In this document: piece by piece, positions 43,412 through 54,800 of the stretch
Position numbering within the stretch: position 1 is the first letter of the stretch
Layout: each line of letters begins with the position of its first letter
DNA from: Craterostigma plantagineum
Lineage: Eukaryota; Streptophyta; Magnoliopsida; Lamiales; Linderniaceae
DNA length: 64,000 nt
NCBI GenBank assembly: GCA_027422505.1
Contig: JAPQWV010000658.1
Coordinates: 186,001 to 250,000, forward strand
Direction of reading: 5' to 3'
Position numbers and translations under genes: made by a program
Notes under the pieces: model-generated
Told to the model about the DNA's origin: nothing
What the model saw: the letters and a program-made list of their open reading frames with translations, nothing else
The model's database searches: none

Positions 43412-44907
43412 CCCTCTAAGGTTCACCAAACTTGAATTCCTAAATCACTAATCAAATTGAATAGGGATGTAAAGGACGAGTCAGGATCAATATTTGAACC
43501 AAATATGCTTAAACCGTTTTCTTCTAGTAAGGGAGGACCCATCTAAAAATGGGTACCAAAGTCCCAATAAAGTTTTTTGCAGATTCCCAGCATGAGTAGG
43601 TACTAAAAGAGCTGCTCCACACTCATGACTGGTACGCGACGAGGGCAGCCAAACATCCCAGCGTGTCTGGTGTCCCGGGTCGCTCAACATACATGGCTGA
43701 CTAGCGATGCGAGCAACCACACGAGGGTACATTAGAAACATGCAATGATTCTTAAGAACTTTAAATTTTATATTTTAGCATGCATATGAGCTGAAGCGCA
43801 AAATACTATTTTAACTTAGAGTGATAAAATCGAAGAAAATACATTTTAATATGCTCATTTTTAAAGAAGATTACTTCCTCAAGTTTGCATCAGATCTGAA
43901 AAGAAAATACGTTTTTTTCATCACGCTCATTTAATTGAGAGGAATCTTACATTTTTAAACGTGCATAGATTGAGGGGGAGTATCACTCCATATTTACGAA
44001 GGAGAGTACATCTTAGGTGCACTATTTGAGGGGGAGAAACTTACTTTAACCCATATACATATACGTATACATATACCTATATCTATTACTATTACGATAA
44101 CACGTATATGTATATATCTATATAAAAAAGTGAACAACAAAGCAAATAAAAAATAGAAAAAAAGGAAAGATAGAAAAACCCTCTCAGAATTTCACCTAAA
44201 AACTCGACCCTCAAGAGTTCGAGAATTTCGTAAGGCGTGACATCCATACAGAAATAGGAAGACGATTTCAACCGACCTGCTCTAACTCGCTGATCAAGCA
44301 ACACTTATCAAATTGACGGACGCATGGATTCTAAGTTCCCATGGTTCAGTCAGACCAAACTGAACCTAACCCCGGAATGTACCCAAGTGTTAGTGAAGAT
44401 TTCAAGTCCATAAGACACATTTCCATTTGGCAATTCTCGACATGACCGAAGCAGGCGATGCACATATCCCTCACCTAACAAAATATTCGGGCCATCCCAT
44501 ATAGGTACAGGAGTTGATTTTTGTCAGCTCCCTGGTGGAAGTTGCCCCATTTGGTCCAATGGCGCATGCACAATCGAGCCTTACCCACTCATCGATCTCC
44601 CAACAGACCGATGTTTCACTAAATCATGGGGAGCGACGTAATCTATCACCGTTTCACGTGGAAGTGGGAGGAATTAAGTGGTGATTAGCCCCACACCACA
44701 GAACTTTCTTGAACACATCGAGTCTAGGTGTCCTCACTACCTAAATATTTTATGTTTTTAGGACACATACACTTTTTCTTATCTGGACTTCATGACCAGA
44801 TCCGAACTTCCATAGACACGTCTCTCGTAGATGTGGTTCCAATATTGGAAGGAAGTCCTGCCCTTGCAACATCAAAACAACAATGGAATCAGGTCGTCGT
44901 CTCGAGC
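43412..44907 (+). pseudogene. Element D: gag end, protease stub, spacer and accessory-ORF start
   Basis: Continuing D on the plus strand: KGGPI(stop)KWVPKSQ at about 43536-43574, then a damaged protease motif (SCSTLMTG near 43605). No integrase, RT or RNase H follows. Instead there is a spacer with GAGGGGGAG runs (about 43973, 44030) and a TATACA-type repeat (44050-44120). Sequence from about 44450 matches 48550-48050 in inverted orientation, that is the start of the accessory ORF (FLSGLHDQIRTSIDTSLVDV). It joins 59315 after removal of element C. Confidence 0.65.
44903..44907. repeat. Target-site duplication CGAGC (left copy)
   Basis: It matches 59315-59319 and fixes both ends of element C. 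Confidence 0.92.
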
Positions 44908-45271
44908 TGTTACGTCCAAATTTATCCAACCTAATCGATCTAGACAAGAATTGAATCGATAATCTAAGAAATTGAACGTTACGTATGAGATTACCACGTC
45001 GAAGCTTGAGAGAGAAATGAATTGGAGCTCAAGCAAGGGTTTGGCGCTAATTTTCTCTCTAAAATTTTCGATTCTTCTATTCGATACTAACTTTCCTTGC
45101 TACAACACACTCCTATTTTTCTTAAGAGTTTACTTATATATACCATCTCGTGATATATTTACACTTGTAGTCCTATACAATGACTAATTAAAATTTATCC
45201 CAAGACTACTAATTTGCATAGCAAGACTAAGACAACTCTATTTAATTGAATACAATAAAATAGTTCCCACA
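44908..45271 (-). repeat. 3' LTR of C
   Basis: It is 364 bp. On the minus strand it starts TGTGGGAACTATTTTATTG and ends GACGTAACA. The PPT AAGGGGAGAT lies at 45272-45281. Confidence 0.9.
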
Positions 45272-45599
45272 ATCTCCCCTTCGTAATCAATTTTCAACAA
45301 TGTGCGGGTTGTCTTCGTCTTGCAATGGAAAGAGTCCTCAAGTCCTTGAAATGTCCTCTTTAGAAAATCTTCAAGCTCACCGGGTCTTCTAGGCATTGGC
45401 TTTTTCTTCGAATCTTCCTTTGAAGTCCTTCTCCTAAATGCCGTAAGATGTAGTAGTATTCTTGTCGGATTTAGAAAGTCCGCGTTCCATTTCTCCCGTC
45501 GAAAGCACACGAAACTCGAAACTCCCCATATTGGGTCAACCTTGTGTTGAGATCGGGGCGTCCGATGTGAGGTTTGGAGAGGTGAACACGGTTGGCAAC
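45272..45599 (-). other. PPT and 3' tail of C
   Basis: The minus strand has AAGGGGAGAT adjacent to the LTR. Upstream are short frames (HIGRPDLNTRLTQYGEFRVS, then RPGELEDFLKRTFQGLEDSF) that look like the end of a former ORF I cannot identify. Confidence 0.55.
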
Positions 45600-45774
45600 T
45601 TCGATCATTGATGCAGTGGACAAGGTTGGCAACTTCGTCCTTGATGCAGTGGACACAGTGAGGTGAGGAATTTGACATTGAGTTCCATGTTCGTTTTTCT
45701 GATGCTTATCTTCCTTAGTTCGTTCACAAGGACCATGAACCTGTTGTAGGTCTCAGCAATTTGCTCATCGGGCT
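45600..45774 (-). pseudogene. gag: Gag N-terminal-domain fragment of C
   Basis: The minus strand reads KPDEQIAETYNRFMVLVNEL and RKISIRKTNMELNVKFLTSL, the UBN2-type capsid region (compare E at 61674-61800: RYLTLLNEMRKIEITKTNMK). It begins exactly at the edge of the LTR at 45775. Downstream a 33-bp unit, GTTGGCAACTTCG...GATGCAGTGGACA on the plus strand, occurs twice in tandem (45590-45656). Confidence 0.7.
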
Positions 45775-46124
45775 TGTTAGGTCCTCGATTATTAACTCCT
45801 ATGATCCTATACTCAAATCGTAAGGAATTCAATTAGAGTTGTATGAAATTAATTTCGATTGAAAAACCTTCGTTGAAGAACTTGAGAGAGAATTCGAGTA
45901 GTGAGAGAATGATTCTTGAGTTTCTCTCTCTAGAATTGGATTTGGCAGCCTTTCGGATCAATTGACTAAATTTTCTATTAATCACAATGTTTACAAGTCT
46001 ATTTATACCAAACAAACTTGGTATAAATAACGAGTAAGTCCTATACTACGGACAAATACATATAACGCCCCCATCTACGAAGACAACTAACGAATCAAAG
46101 CACAATTACAAATCGTATTCTACA
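45775..46124 (-). repeat. Unpaired B-type LTR inside C (3' LTR of segment G)
   Basis: It is 350 bp. On the minus strand it runs TGTAGAATACG...GGACCTAACA. It keeps a perfect palindrome with 12-bp arms (46000-46011 and 46018-46029) carrying TATAAATA on both strands. A PPT (AAAGGAGGAGAT, 46125-46136) precedes it, so it is a 3' LTR. No matching 5' LTR is found further right within C. Confidence 0.85.
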
Positions 46125-46136
46125 ATCTCCTCCTTT

Positions 46137-48324
46137 GTGCTTGATTGCCCTTCCGCGCTGTTTGTCTTCGTAGGGCGTAGTAAGACCTGCGCAAGCCCAG
46201 CGCGTACTCTAAGTCCTTTATCGTGCTCCTCAGCTCCAGTTGCTCCTCAATGTCATCAAGAAGTTCCATCAGGAGCTGTTATTCTCTCACGAACCGATGA
46301 ATCCTCAGCATCGTCTCTTGGTTGATTTCTTCCAATCTCTTCTCTATGTTCTGCCTGATCACCTTGAGCGTTCCATTGGAAAACTTACGTATCTCAGTCT
46401 TCAGCATCAACCTAGTCTTTTTAGCGATTGGATTGTGGTAGGTGATGCCTAGGACTGAGCTGATGTGTACGTGATTGCTTGGAAGCCCTTCGATGTCAGG
46501 TCCTTGGTTGAGCGGGTCCGTCATGTTGACCTTCTTCATATTGCTCTCCAGAGCCATCTGAAGATCGTCTGCGGCAGAGTACTTGACTTGTCGCAACATG
46601 AATCGGTAGAGTTCCTCGAGTCCTTCTTTCTTAATAAAGCCTTGAGGACCCTTGTACTTCTCTACATAGAGTTGGTAGAGCTTGTACACCTCCTTGGCAG
46701 GAAGATAGGGTAGGTCACTTTCGCTTAGTTCTTCTCGAGTTCGATCTATCTGCTCTATCATGTAGTACGGTGTTGGAAGATTCCCTTTGGTGCAGTAGAC
46801 GCCAAGTAGCTGACATATTGGGGATAATTCCTTGAAGTGACTCTTCAGCCGCTTCTTAGGAATCCCCAGCCTCACATCCAGTCCGCGTTGGGTCAGCATC
46901 CAAAGATAGTTCATCATTTTCTGTTGCTCCCAGTGAGAGATGCCTCTGAGCTCGAACTCCTTTGGCTTCTTGATCTTGTTCGGTGACCTCCAAATTTGAG
47001 GAACTTCTTCCAGAAATGGGATCTCAATCCCTATGTTTTCCCACTACGTATCAATGCGAACGATTCCAGGCATTTGGCTTGTAGGCGAAGCCGCTCGTTG
47101 CGCAGTTAATTCTGGAAGCCTTGCGGGAACTTGTTCATGGTCTTCCCCTTTCCTAAGTTCTTCGTCTTCAATTAAGACTAAGTCAACCGAAGCTGCTTGG
47201 AGGAACTCTCAAACGTCATGATCTATATCTTCAATTTTTGGAAACTTAGAAAGTTCTTCTGTCAAACCCTGATCAATGAATCTACAAAATCCTTCAAATT
47301 GGGTCTGATTCAATCCAGGTATTGTAGACATTGCGTCATTACATCCCCGAGCATTTTGAATTTCCCATTTCTAAAACAAATCTCACTTAGTAAGTACATT
47401 CTTGATTGAATTAGATCGACGATGGCCTTGTCTTTGAGCTTTATCGGGCATGCTATGGATCATCCACTGTCCTTCGAAGATGTACTTATCTAGGAATTCG
47501 TGCGGATTGATGCCATGGCCAGAAGTACCCGGTTGGTCTGGAGCGATTGAGGGAGTTGCTTGAGTAGCTGCTAGAGCCACGAGCATAGCAGCACTTGGTT
47601 CTTCTTCCGGAAGCAAGGGGAATGAGAGAGTTGAGGAGAGGGCTCGGGATTTATCCATCTTCTCCGTTTCGCCAGATTCGTCTTCTCCCAATGGAAGTTG
47701 TCTGGTTCGGCCTCGAAGAAGCGTCTCAACTTCCAGAAGAAGGTAGGCCGTCTCTTTCTTTTATTTTTTAAGTTGTACCGAGCTTCCTTTGAATGTGGCG
47801 TTGTGAGAGAGCCCGGTTTCAGAGTGGTATGTGCGGCGGAATTTGGTGGGTGGACCGACCGATTGTGTATGCATAACCCCTTCTCCCCCATGGCGAGTCG
47901 TGTTAACGATTTCGACATCTTAATTTGGAGGTAGAAAAATACATACAAAAAGGTCGGTGTGGGTAATAACCGGACGGAGCCACAAAGGCAATCCGTCGAA
48001 ATGAGTACCGGGGCCACATAGGCGTCCCGTTGACATCAACTAGGAGCATAGCTCGTAGAAGATGGCCGAAACCGTTGTTGCTTTGATGTTGCAACGACCG
48101 GACTTCCTTCCGATCCTCGAAACATGTCTTTTAAAATGAATGTCTACGGAAGTCCTAACGTAATCACAAAGATTAGGTGCATTAAAAAGTGCATGTGTCC
48201 TAAAAATTTCAAAATTTTGGGAAGTGAGGACGCACCAGACGCGAGTGATCAATAAAAGCGTGGTATGGGGTGAAATACCACTTACTTCAATATCTCCCGT
48301 TTTCGAGTGAAACGGTGATAGCAT
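46137..48324 (-). pseudogene. Accessory ORF of segment G
   Basis: From the right: FKRHVSRIGRKSGRCNIKAT (48324-48040), MSKSLTRLAMGEKGLCIHNR and TPHSKEARYNLKNKRKRRPT (48017-47571), a frameshift to PEEEPSAAMLVALAATQATP and NPHEFLDKYIFEGQWMIHSM (to 47383), then LDVRLGIPKKRLKSHFKELS and SDLPYLPAKEVYKLYQLYVE to 46279. It aligns along its length with the B accessory ORF (14122-15236) and with D (44728-44907 plus 59466-59699). It ends ~140 bp before the PPT. There are at least three frame changes. Function unknown. Confidence 0.7.
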
Positions 48325-49634
48325 ACATGGTTCCCCATGATTTATGAAACACCTATCTTTTGAGAGATAGACGAGTGGGTAAGGCTTGGTTGTGCATTCG
48401 TCGTTGGACCTGATGAGACGACTTCTATCCGGGAGCTAATTAAAATTAGCACCTGTACCTATGGGGGTTGGTCCAAAAATTATGTGAGATAAGGGAGTGA
48501 TGTATCTTCAAAGACTTCCTAGGCATCATCGAAATAATCTTGCTTAGTGTGTTCGGATGATGAGAAAGCGGTGGAAAAATGAATCGTCTCAAATGCTCGA
48601 ACGCGTTCCGGGGTTAGGATCAAGTCGGATTAGGCTGAACCATAGGAACATGAAATCCGTGCCTCCGGGATACTTGAGAAGTGTTGCTCCAGTTGAATTA
48701 GCAAGCCGGAGCCACTCGATGAAAATCCGGAGCATTTGATCTTCATTTTAATCGTCACCGTCGCCTTTGGAAATTTTTGTCCGTTTGAAAGCTCGAGATT
48801 CTTCATGTAAGTCCATCTTCGAATGTGAGAAAATAAACTTGGGAAGCATATCGAAAAAGAGATCATTTTCCCTTTTTTTTCATTTTTCATTCATCTCTTC
48901 TCCTTCTTTTTGTTTTTTTTTTTTGTTTTTTTTTTTTTCTTTTGTTTTTCTTCTTTTCTTTTGTTTATTTGTTTTTCTTTTGTTTTTTTGTTTTTCTTTT
49001 TTGTTTTTCTTTTGTTTTTTTTTTTTTGGAATCATCATCAATAAATAGTAAAAATCAAAGATTGGTCTCACAAAAATTGAACTTTGTAACTACACAATCT
49101 AGAGAAAACAACAATATGAAAGCATATAAATAATTTGAGGCATTTTATATATATACATATATATATCTCTTTATATATATAGATGTATATACACGTGTAT
49201 ACTATTAGTATAGTAGTATTATATTGATATCTCCCAAAAATATGATTCGATAATAAATTTTTCTCCCCGTAGAAATTTGCGTAGTTAGCTTGACGAATAT
49301 TAAGAACCCCGTTCCCTTAAATCGCTCATTATAAGTTTTTCCCCCTTCAAGATAAAATTTGTGCTTCCAAAAAAAAATATAAAGGTTGCTCCTCATTAAA
49401 ATAACGAGTAGCGCCCCCTCAGTTAAAGCTCATTGGAAGGTATTAATCGAAAAATGATATTTATCGTTTCCGTTCGTAATATGCATTTAAAAATTTTAAT
49501 ACCATTTAAAGCTATGAAATGCATATCGAAATGTATCATTTGCAAAGTTTTGAAAGAAAACAGGTATATATTTTTTTTCGACGAAACTCATATGCATATG
49601 TAAATTTGAAATATACCTCATTGAAGCTTAGTTG
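48325..49634 (-). other. Spacer of segment G
   Basis: No gene. 48860-49030 is a T-rich low-complexity tract (TTTTGTTTTTC units); the Lys-rich frame opposite is an artefact. 49140-49205 is a TATA/TATAC microsatellite. Purine runs on the minus strand (GGGGGCGC near 49416, AAGGGGGAAAAAC near 49340, GGGGAGAAA near 49264) parallel the GAGGGGGAG runs of D at 43973-44035. Confidence 0.65.
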
Positions 49635-51198
49635 TTGTAGCTCACGCGTCATCCCATTGTCATGTACGTGGAGCCACTACGTTGAATTCCATACATGAGG
49701 GAAATCTGTAAAACTATCGGGACTTTGGTACCCATTGTCGTATGGGTCCTCCCTTATTAGCAGAAAATGAGTTAGTCGTAAATCGTGTAAAATTAGATTG
49801 TGAGCCTAAGTTGGTCGAAGATGTAGTCTTAGGAGTCCATATTTGACTAGGACTTTGTGACTTGATATCCGACTTAGGAATCCATTTTTGCTTGATTTTA
49901 CACGGATAAGTAATTCTAGCATGTGAATATGTGCTCCTAGAATGTGTACTTGTAAAGGTCTTCTCAGTACCAAGTCGTAATAAATGCTTTTCGGAACGAA
50001 TATTGACTGGATACTTCATGTAAGAATACGAGCAAATAGAGTGATAAGCATGTAAAGTAGAAGTGCCGTAATTCCTACGTGGAGAATGCACATTTTTCAC
50101 ATGAGAATAAGAATTTCGAAAATTATTTTCAAGTCTAGGCTTTTTAAGTGAAACGTTAGTAGAATCGTTTGAAGCACACGATGATGTTTGTGCGCTAGAA
50201 CTTGAATTCCTTTCTTGATAAATTTTCTTGGTGGGGGAAGAGCCACTTTCAAAGTTTGTACTTCTAAAATTGATAGGCTTTGACGAACATGTAGAAGTAA
50301 CCGCTTTAGAAATTGGAGTATTTGATCTATTTGCGCTCAACGCCTCTTTCTCTTTCTTAACCTGCTTAAAGATTAACTTTTCTTGTGAGGAAGCTTTGAG
50401 ATTAGATATTTCCAATAAAAGCGCATTCTTTTTCGCTTCAAAATTCTTTCTTTCCGTTTCTAATGTAGAATTTAAATCCTCAATTTCTTAAGAATAGGAG
50501 GTATATCGACGGAAAAGAATTTTCGGAATGACGAGAGTGTGCTTCCTTGGTCTTAGAAATCGCAAGAAGATTTTCTAATTGATTAATCTTAGAATAGAGC
50601 TTCCCGCATTAGATTTCTCTATTTTGGCTTCTAGACTAGTGACCTTTTTGATACCTTCTAGTCTACATTTAAGAAGAATTTTCTCTCTAGATTCCTAAGT
50701 AGACATTTATGGTTGTTGTCTAGCCTGTCCTCTAATTCTTTTACTATCGACCTTTGCTTCTCTAAGGAAATATACTTAGTCTCGCTAATATTGGTGCTCT
50801 TTCATAGTTCTTCACTTTTTGCACTAGAGCTCCTAAGCTTATATTCGAGACTAGCTATTTTCTCCTTAGACTTAGTTAATTTGTCCTCTAACTCTCTTGT
50901 ACTTTTCCGCTCATTTTTCATGTTAGTGTACCTAGTTTGTAAGGATTCTAACATGTTCAACAATGTAGAGTTAGAAATCACTACCTTTAGAGGGTGTGTT
51001 AGTTTCATCTTCGTGAGCCAAAGCCAAGTGCGTCTTTTGTTCGGAATTTGTAGTCTCTTGATTCTTTGAGCGTGACTTGGTGTTTGTGGGCTTCTTCTTT
51101 AACTCCTCAATTAATCGTAGTTGATGCCCAAACTCCTTCAGTTATTCATCAATGTCGGAGCTAGTGTCATCAGATCGAGTAATTGGGTAGGTGTCCAT
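49635..51198 (-). pseudogene. gag: Segment G gag C-terminal part and protease stub
   Basis: It opens MDTYPITRSDDTSSDID at 51198. Coiled-coil pieces follow (NMLESLQTRYTNMKNERKST, EDKLTKSKEKIASLEYKLRS), then a 233-codon frame (50415-49714) with KLIFKQVKKEKEAL-type basic segments, repeated W-(I/V/T)-PK boxes and the end KGGPIRQWVPKSR. About 30 bp on, a degraded protease motif (SGSTYMTMG near 49655) appears and then coding homology ceases. The capsid-like N-terminal domain and all of integrase, RT and RNase H are missing. Confidence 0.7.
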
Positions 51199-51848
51199 TT
51201 TGGTTTTTTTTTAAAATTTTTATCTATTTATTTTAAAATTTTGTTGGATATGTGGATCTTTACGTGTTTTTGTGGACTTAATTTTTTATACTGATTAAAG
51301 TGTTTGGCTTTTAAAATTTTCAGTTTCGAAAAGGCTTTGTTTTATAAGATTTGATTTAAAAATTTAATAGTATATACCAAAAGCTTTTTCTATAATGTGC
51401 CAGTTGGAGGTTACTGTTTTCGATTGTTATGTTTTTCTATCGATAATTGTTTTCGATTGTTAAATTTTTCTATTGGTTACTGTTTTTTTTTGGTATGTTT
51501 CTCGATTAAAAAAATTTCGAATGTTGTATGAAAGAGAAAAAATTTTCGATGCTGTATATGAAAGAGCAGAAAATATTTCGATTGGTTTAGAAATTCAACC
51601 AAGGTTCAATGCAACGGAATGATGATAGTGAAAATATGATATCGTGATGACTAAGTTTGTAGTTATGCGTAAATTGGATTTTCGTGTGCATAAGAGAATT
51701 AAAAAAATCGATCATGTGCACAAGAGTTTCTAGATGATGTGTACTGATTATAAAATGACTAGGTTTGGTAGAAAAAATTTTCGATAGCTATACTATTTGT
51801 TTGCGATGATGTGTAATGCCTAGAAAGTTGATTGTGCGATAAAGTAAT
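51199..51848 (-). other. Leader sequence of C/G left of the LINE
   Basis: It is AT-rich with TTTTCGATTG/TCGATT motifs and has no coding frame. It ends in the LINE target duplication GCGATAAAGTAAT (51836-51848). Confidence 0.6.
51836..51848. repeat. LINE target-site duplication (left copy)
   Basis: GCGATAAAGTAAT is repeated at 58017-58029; homology may extend further with an indel (GATTGTGCGAT versus GATTGCGAT). Confidence 0.85.
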
Positions 51849-51879
51849 TTTTTGTTTTGGAATAAAAACTGAGCTTCCG

Positions 51880-54800
51880 TTAAGAAACATCGGCCGACAA
51901 AATACATGCGAGTGAATGACCAGGAGGAGTACGACCCCCAGCATTCCATCCCATATTCTTAGCAAGAAAATGGGCAGCCCTATTACCATCCCGTCTAAAA
52001 AAGAGAGACCAACATCACGAAGCGACTCGATCATGCACAGACATTCTCGAAGGACAGTTCCAATTTTAGAAGAGTCCGAGCTACGGTTTCGAAGGGCCAA
52101 GATAACCTCTTCACAATCACTCTCAATTACCACTCTACCCCAGCTTTCCATATGAAACAAGTATAAGGCTTCTCGAACGGCTAAGGCTTCAATACCACTG
52201 CCTCATGAATGCCACGGATGAAACGAGTTCGCCACCTCCTACAAGTCCCCATGCTATCCCGCACGATAATACCAAGAGATGCCCCCGCCCTATCATGGTG
52301 AATTGCCCCATCGCAATTAATCTTTAGCTCCGCTTCAGTTGGGCGCAACCACCCTTCCCCGTTTAATGGTTTATCCTTTGGAGCCATTTTTCCCGCTAAA
52401 GGCTCGGAGTCCTGGCAAGTGAAGGTTCTAAGCGAAGCTCCTGGCACACATGCGACTCCCTCAAAGATCCATTTATTTCGGGCACCCCAAAGTTCCCAGC
52501 ACGTAGCTATGAAGCGTGAGAACTCTTCCTTCGTCAAGATAGAGGCCGCATTACGGAGCCATTCTTCAGTAGAGCTGGACCATTGACTAATAACACGCTT
52601 CGGAAGTTGGGACTCCTCCAAAAAGGCTTAGTGTTCGGGCAATCGACAAAGATAAGTCTAGCATCTTCCTTCCCAAAGCCACATCTAGAACAACAAGGAC
52701 TGGATAAAGCCTTCCGTTTGAAAAGATTATAGGCTGACGCGATAAGATCATGCATAAGCCTCCATGCAAAGAGCTTAACTCGGGGAAGAGCTGATGAGTT
52801 CCAAATGAACTTCCACGATAGGGGCCCCGCACTAGAACAAGCTTGTGGCGAATTGAAGTCCGCCAAAGCAGCCCAGTATGCTGATTTAACCGAGAATTGG
52901 CCATTCCTTGAGAGGTGCCAAACCAGTTTGTCTGGCAGAGGGAGCGAACTCAGTGGGATGCCAAGGATTTTGTCAGCATCAACAGGGAGAAAGATTGCCC
53001 GAACCAAGGACTCGTTCCAGCCTTGGGTGACAGAAAGACGAAGATCAGTAACCTTCATGTCAAAATAGCATTACTTCGGTGGAGTGATCGGAATAGAGCA
53101 TCGAGTCCCCGATATCCAAGGCTGGTTCCAAATGTTAATATGAGAGCCCCTGCCAATCTCCCAACGAAGCCCCAGCTGGAGGATGGATTTCGCCTGGAAA
53201 ATCGCACGCCACGTGAGAGACGGATTCGACCCCAAAGGAGCTCCAATCAAGTCGCCATCCGAGAAGTAGCGCGCTCTAAGTATACGAGCTAGAAGACCAT
53301 CAGGCTGAGTAAGGATACGCCATGCTTGCTTCGCTACAAGAGCCAAGTTAAACATGTGTAAGTCACGAAATCCTACTCCCCCGATGGCTTTCGGGCGACA
53401 CATCTTCCTCCAAGTTGTCCAATGAATACTCGAATGCTTGTTTGATCCCCAGCAAAACCGTGTCACCAACCGTTGTATATCATGTAGAACACCTGCAGGG
53501 AGTAGAAAACAGGACACAACATATGACGGTATAGCTTGGAGGATGACCTTAATAAGAACCTCTCGCCCCTTGAGACAACGACTTTTCAGACCAGCCTTGA
53601 ACTCGGTTCCACACGCGTTCCCGAAGATAGGCAAAAACTTATTTCCTGTTCCTTCCTACCACAGATGGGAGTCCCAGATATAAGCTATGTTTAACGCTTG
53701 GGTCGATCCCAAGGGAACGACAGCATGCACTTCGTGTTTCCTCCTTCACATTTGGGGAAAAAGTAGCTGAGGACTTCGAGAAGTTCACCGCCTGGCCCGA
53801 GGCTACACCGTACACATCAATGATGGACTGAATAGTCCCCATTGCCTCGGTGTTAGCTTTGCTAAAGATGATCGTGTCGTGGGCAAAAAGAGGAAACCAA
53901 AGGAGCATCCCGACGCACTGAAATTCCACATAGTGAGCCAACCCCTCGGCTTGCTGCAACAAACTACTAAACGCTTCCGCACAAAAAGAAAAAGGTAAGG
54001 CGATAATGGATCTCCTTGGCGTAAACCCCTAACGGAGTTAAGCGTCCAAAGCAAGACCCGTTAAGAATAAACGAAAAGAAGACCCTCGAGATACACGACA
54101 TAATTTTATTAATAAAACGATTATCAAACCCTAGTTTGCACATAACCTTATCGAGAAACGCCCATTCAACATGATCATAGGCTTTGCTCATATCAAGTTT
54201 AAGGGCACAATAACCCTCTCGACCGGTTCGTTTCTGTTTCATGGCATGGTTCGTCTCAAAAGCAATAAGGACGTTATCTGTAATAAGCCTGTTTGGGATG
54301 AATGTGGATTGGGATGGGGAGATAACATGATCTATGACTTCCTTTAATCTGTTGGTAATATATTTAGAACAATAAGGTAAACCACATTACACAGACTAAT
54401 CGGGCGAAAATGGGCCAAGGTTTCGGGTTTATCGATTTCCGGAATCAAGATAATATGCGTGTCATGGAAAACGGGAGAAGATATTCCGTTGTTCAAGAAA
54501 TCGAGTATACAGTAGGACGTTTTCTCACCTATAATTTCCCAAGATTTTTGGTAAAAAATAGGTGAAAATCCATCCGGGCCTGGGGACTTTACGGGAACAT
54601 ACCTGTCAGGGCATTATCGACTTCCTCCCTCGAGTAGTCGCGCAAAAGCATCGCGTTCGTATCATCTGTGACTCGGGGGAGATGTATTGTATCGCTTGCT
54701 CCATGGAAGAGTCATTTGGTTGAGCTGAGAGGAAGAGAGTCCTAAAGTAACCATCAACAATCTGCTCGATCTCTTTCTGCTCATAGGATAATACACCCAT

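Noticed and set aside
48880..49071. Lysine-rich minus-strand and phenylalanine-rich plus-strand frames
   Set aside because: Both come from the T-rich low-complexity tract and have no conserved features.
52805..53292. Plus-strand frames opposite LINE ORF2 (also 55064-55696 and 56066-56536)
   Set aside because: They are antisense shadows of the RT, endonuclease and ORF1 domains, which are recognisable on the minus strand.
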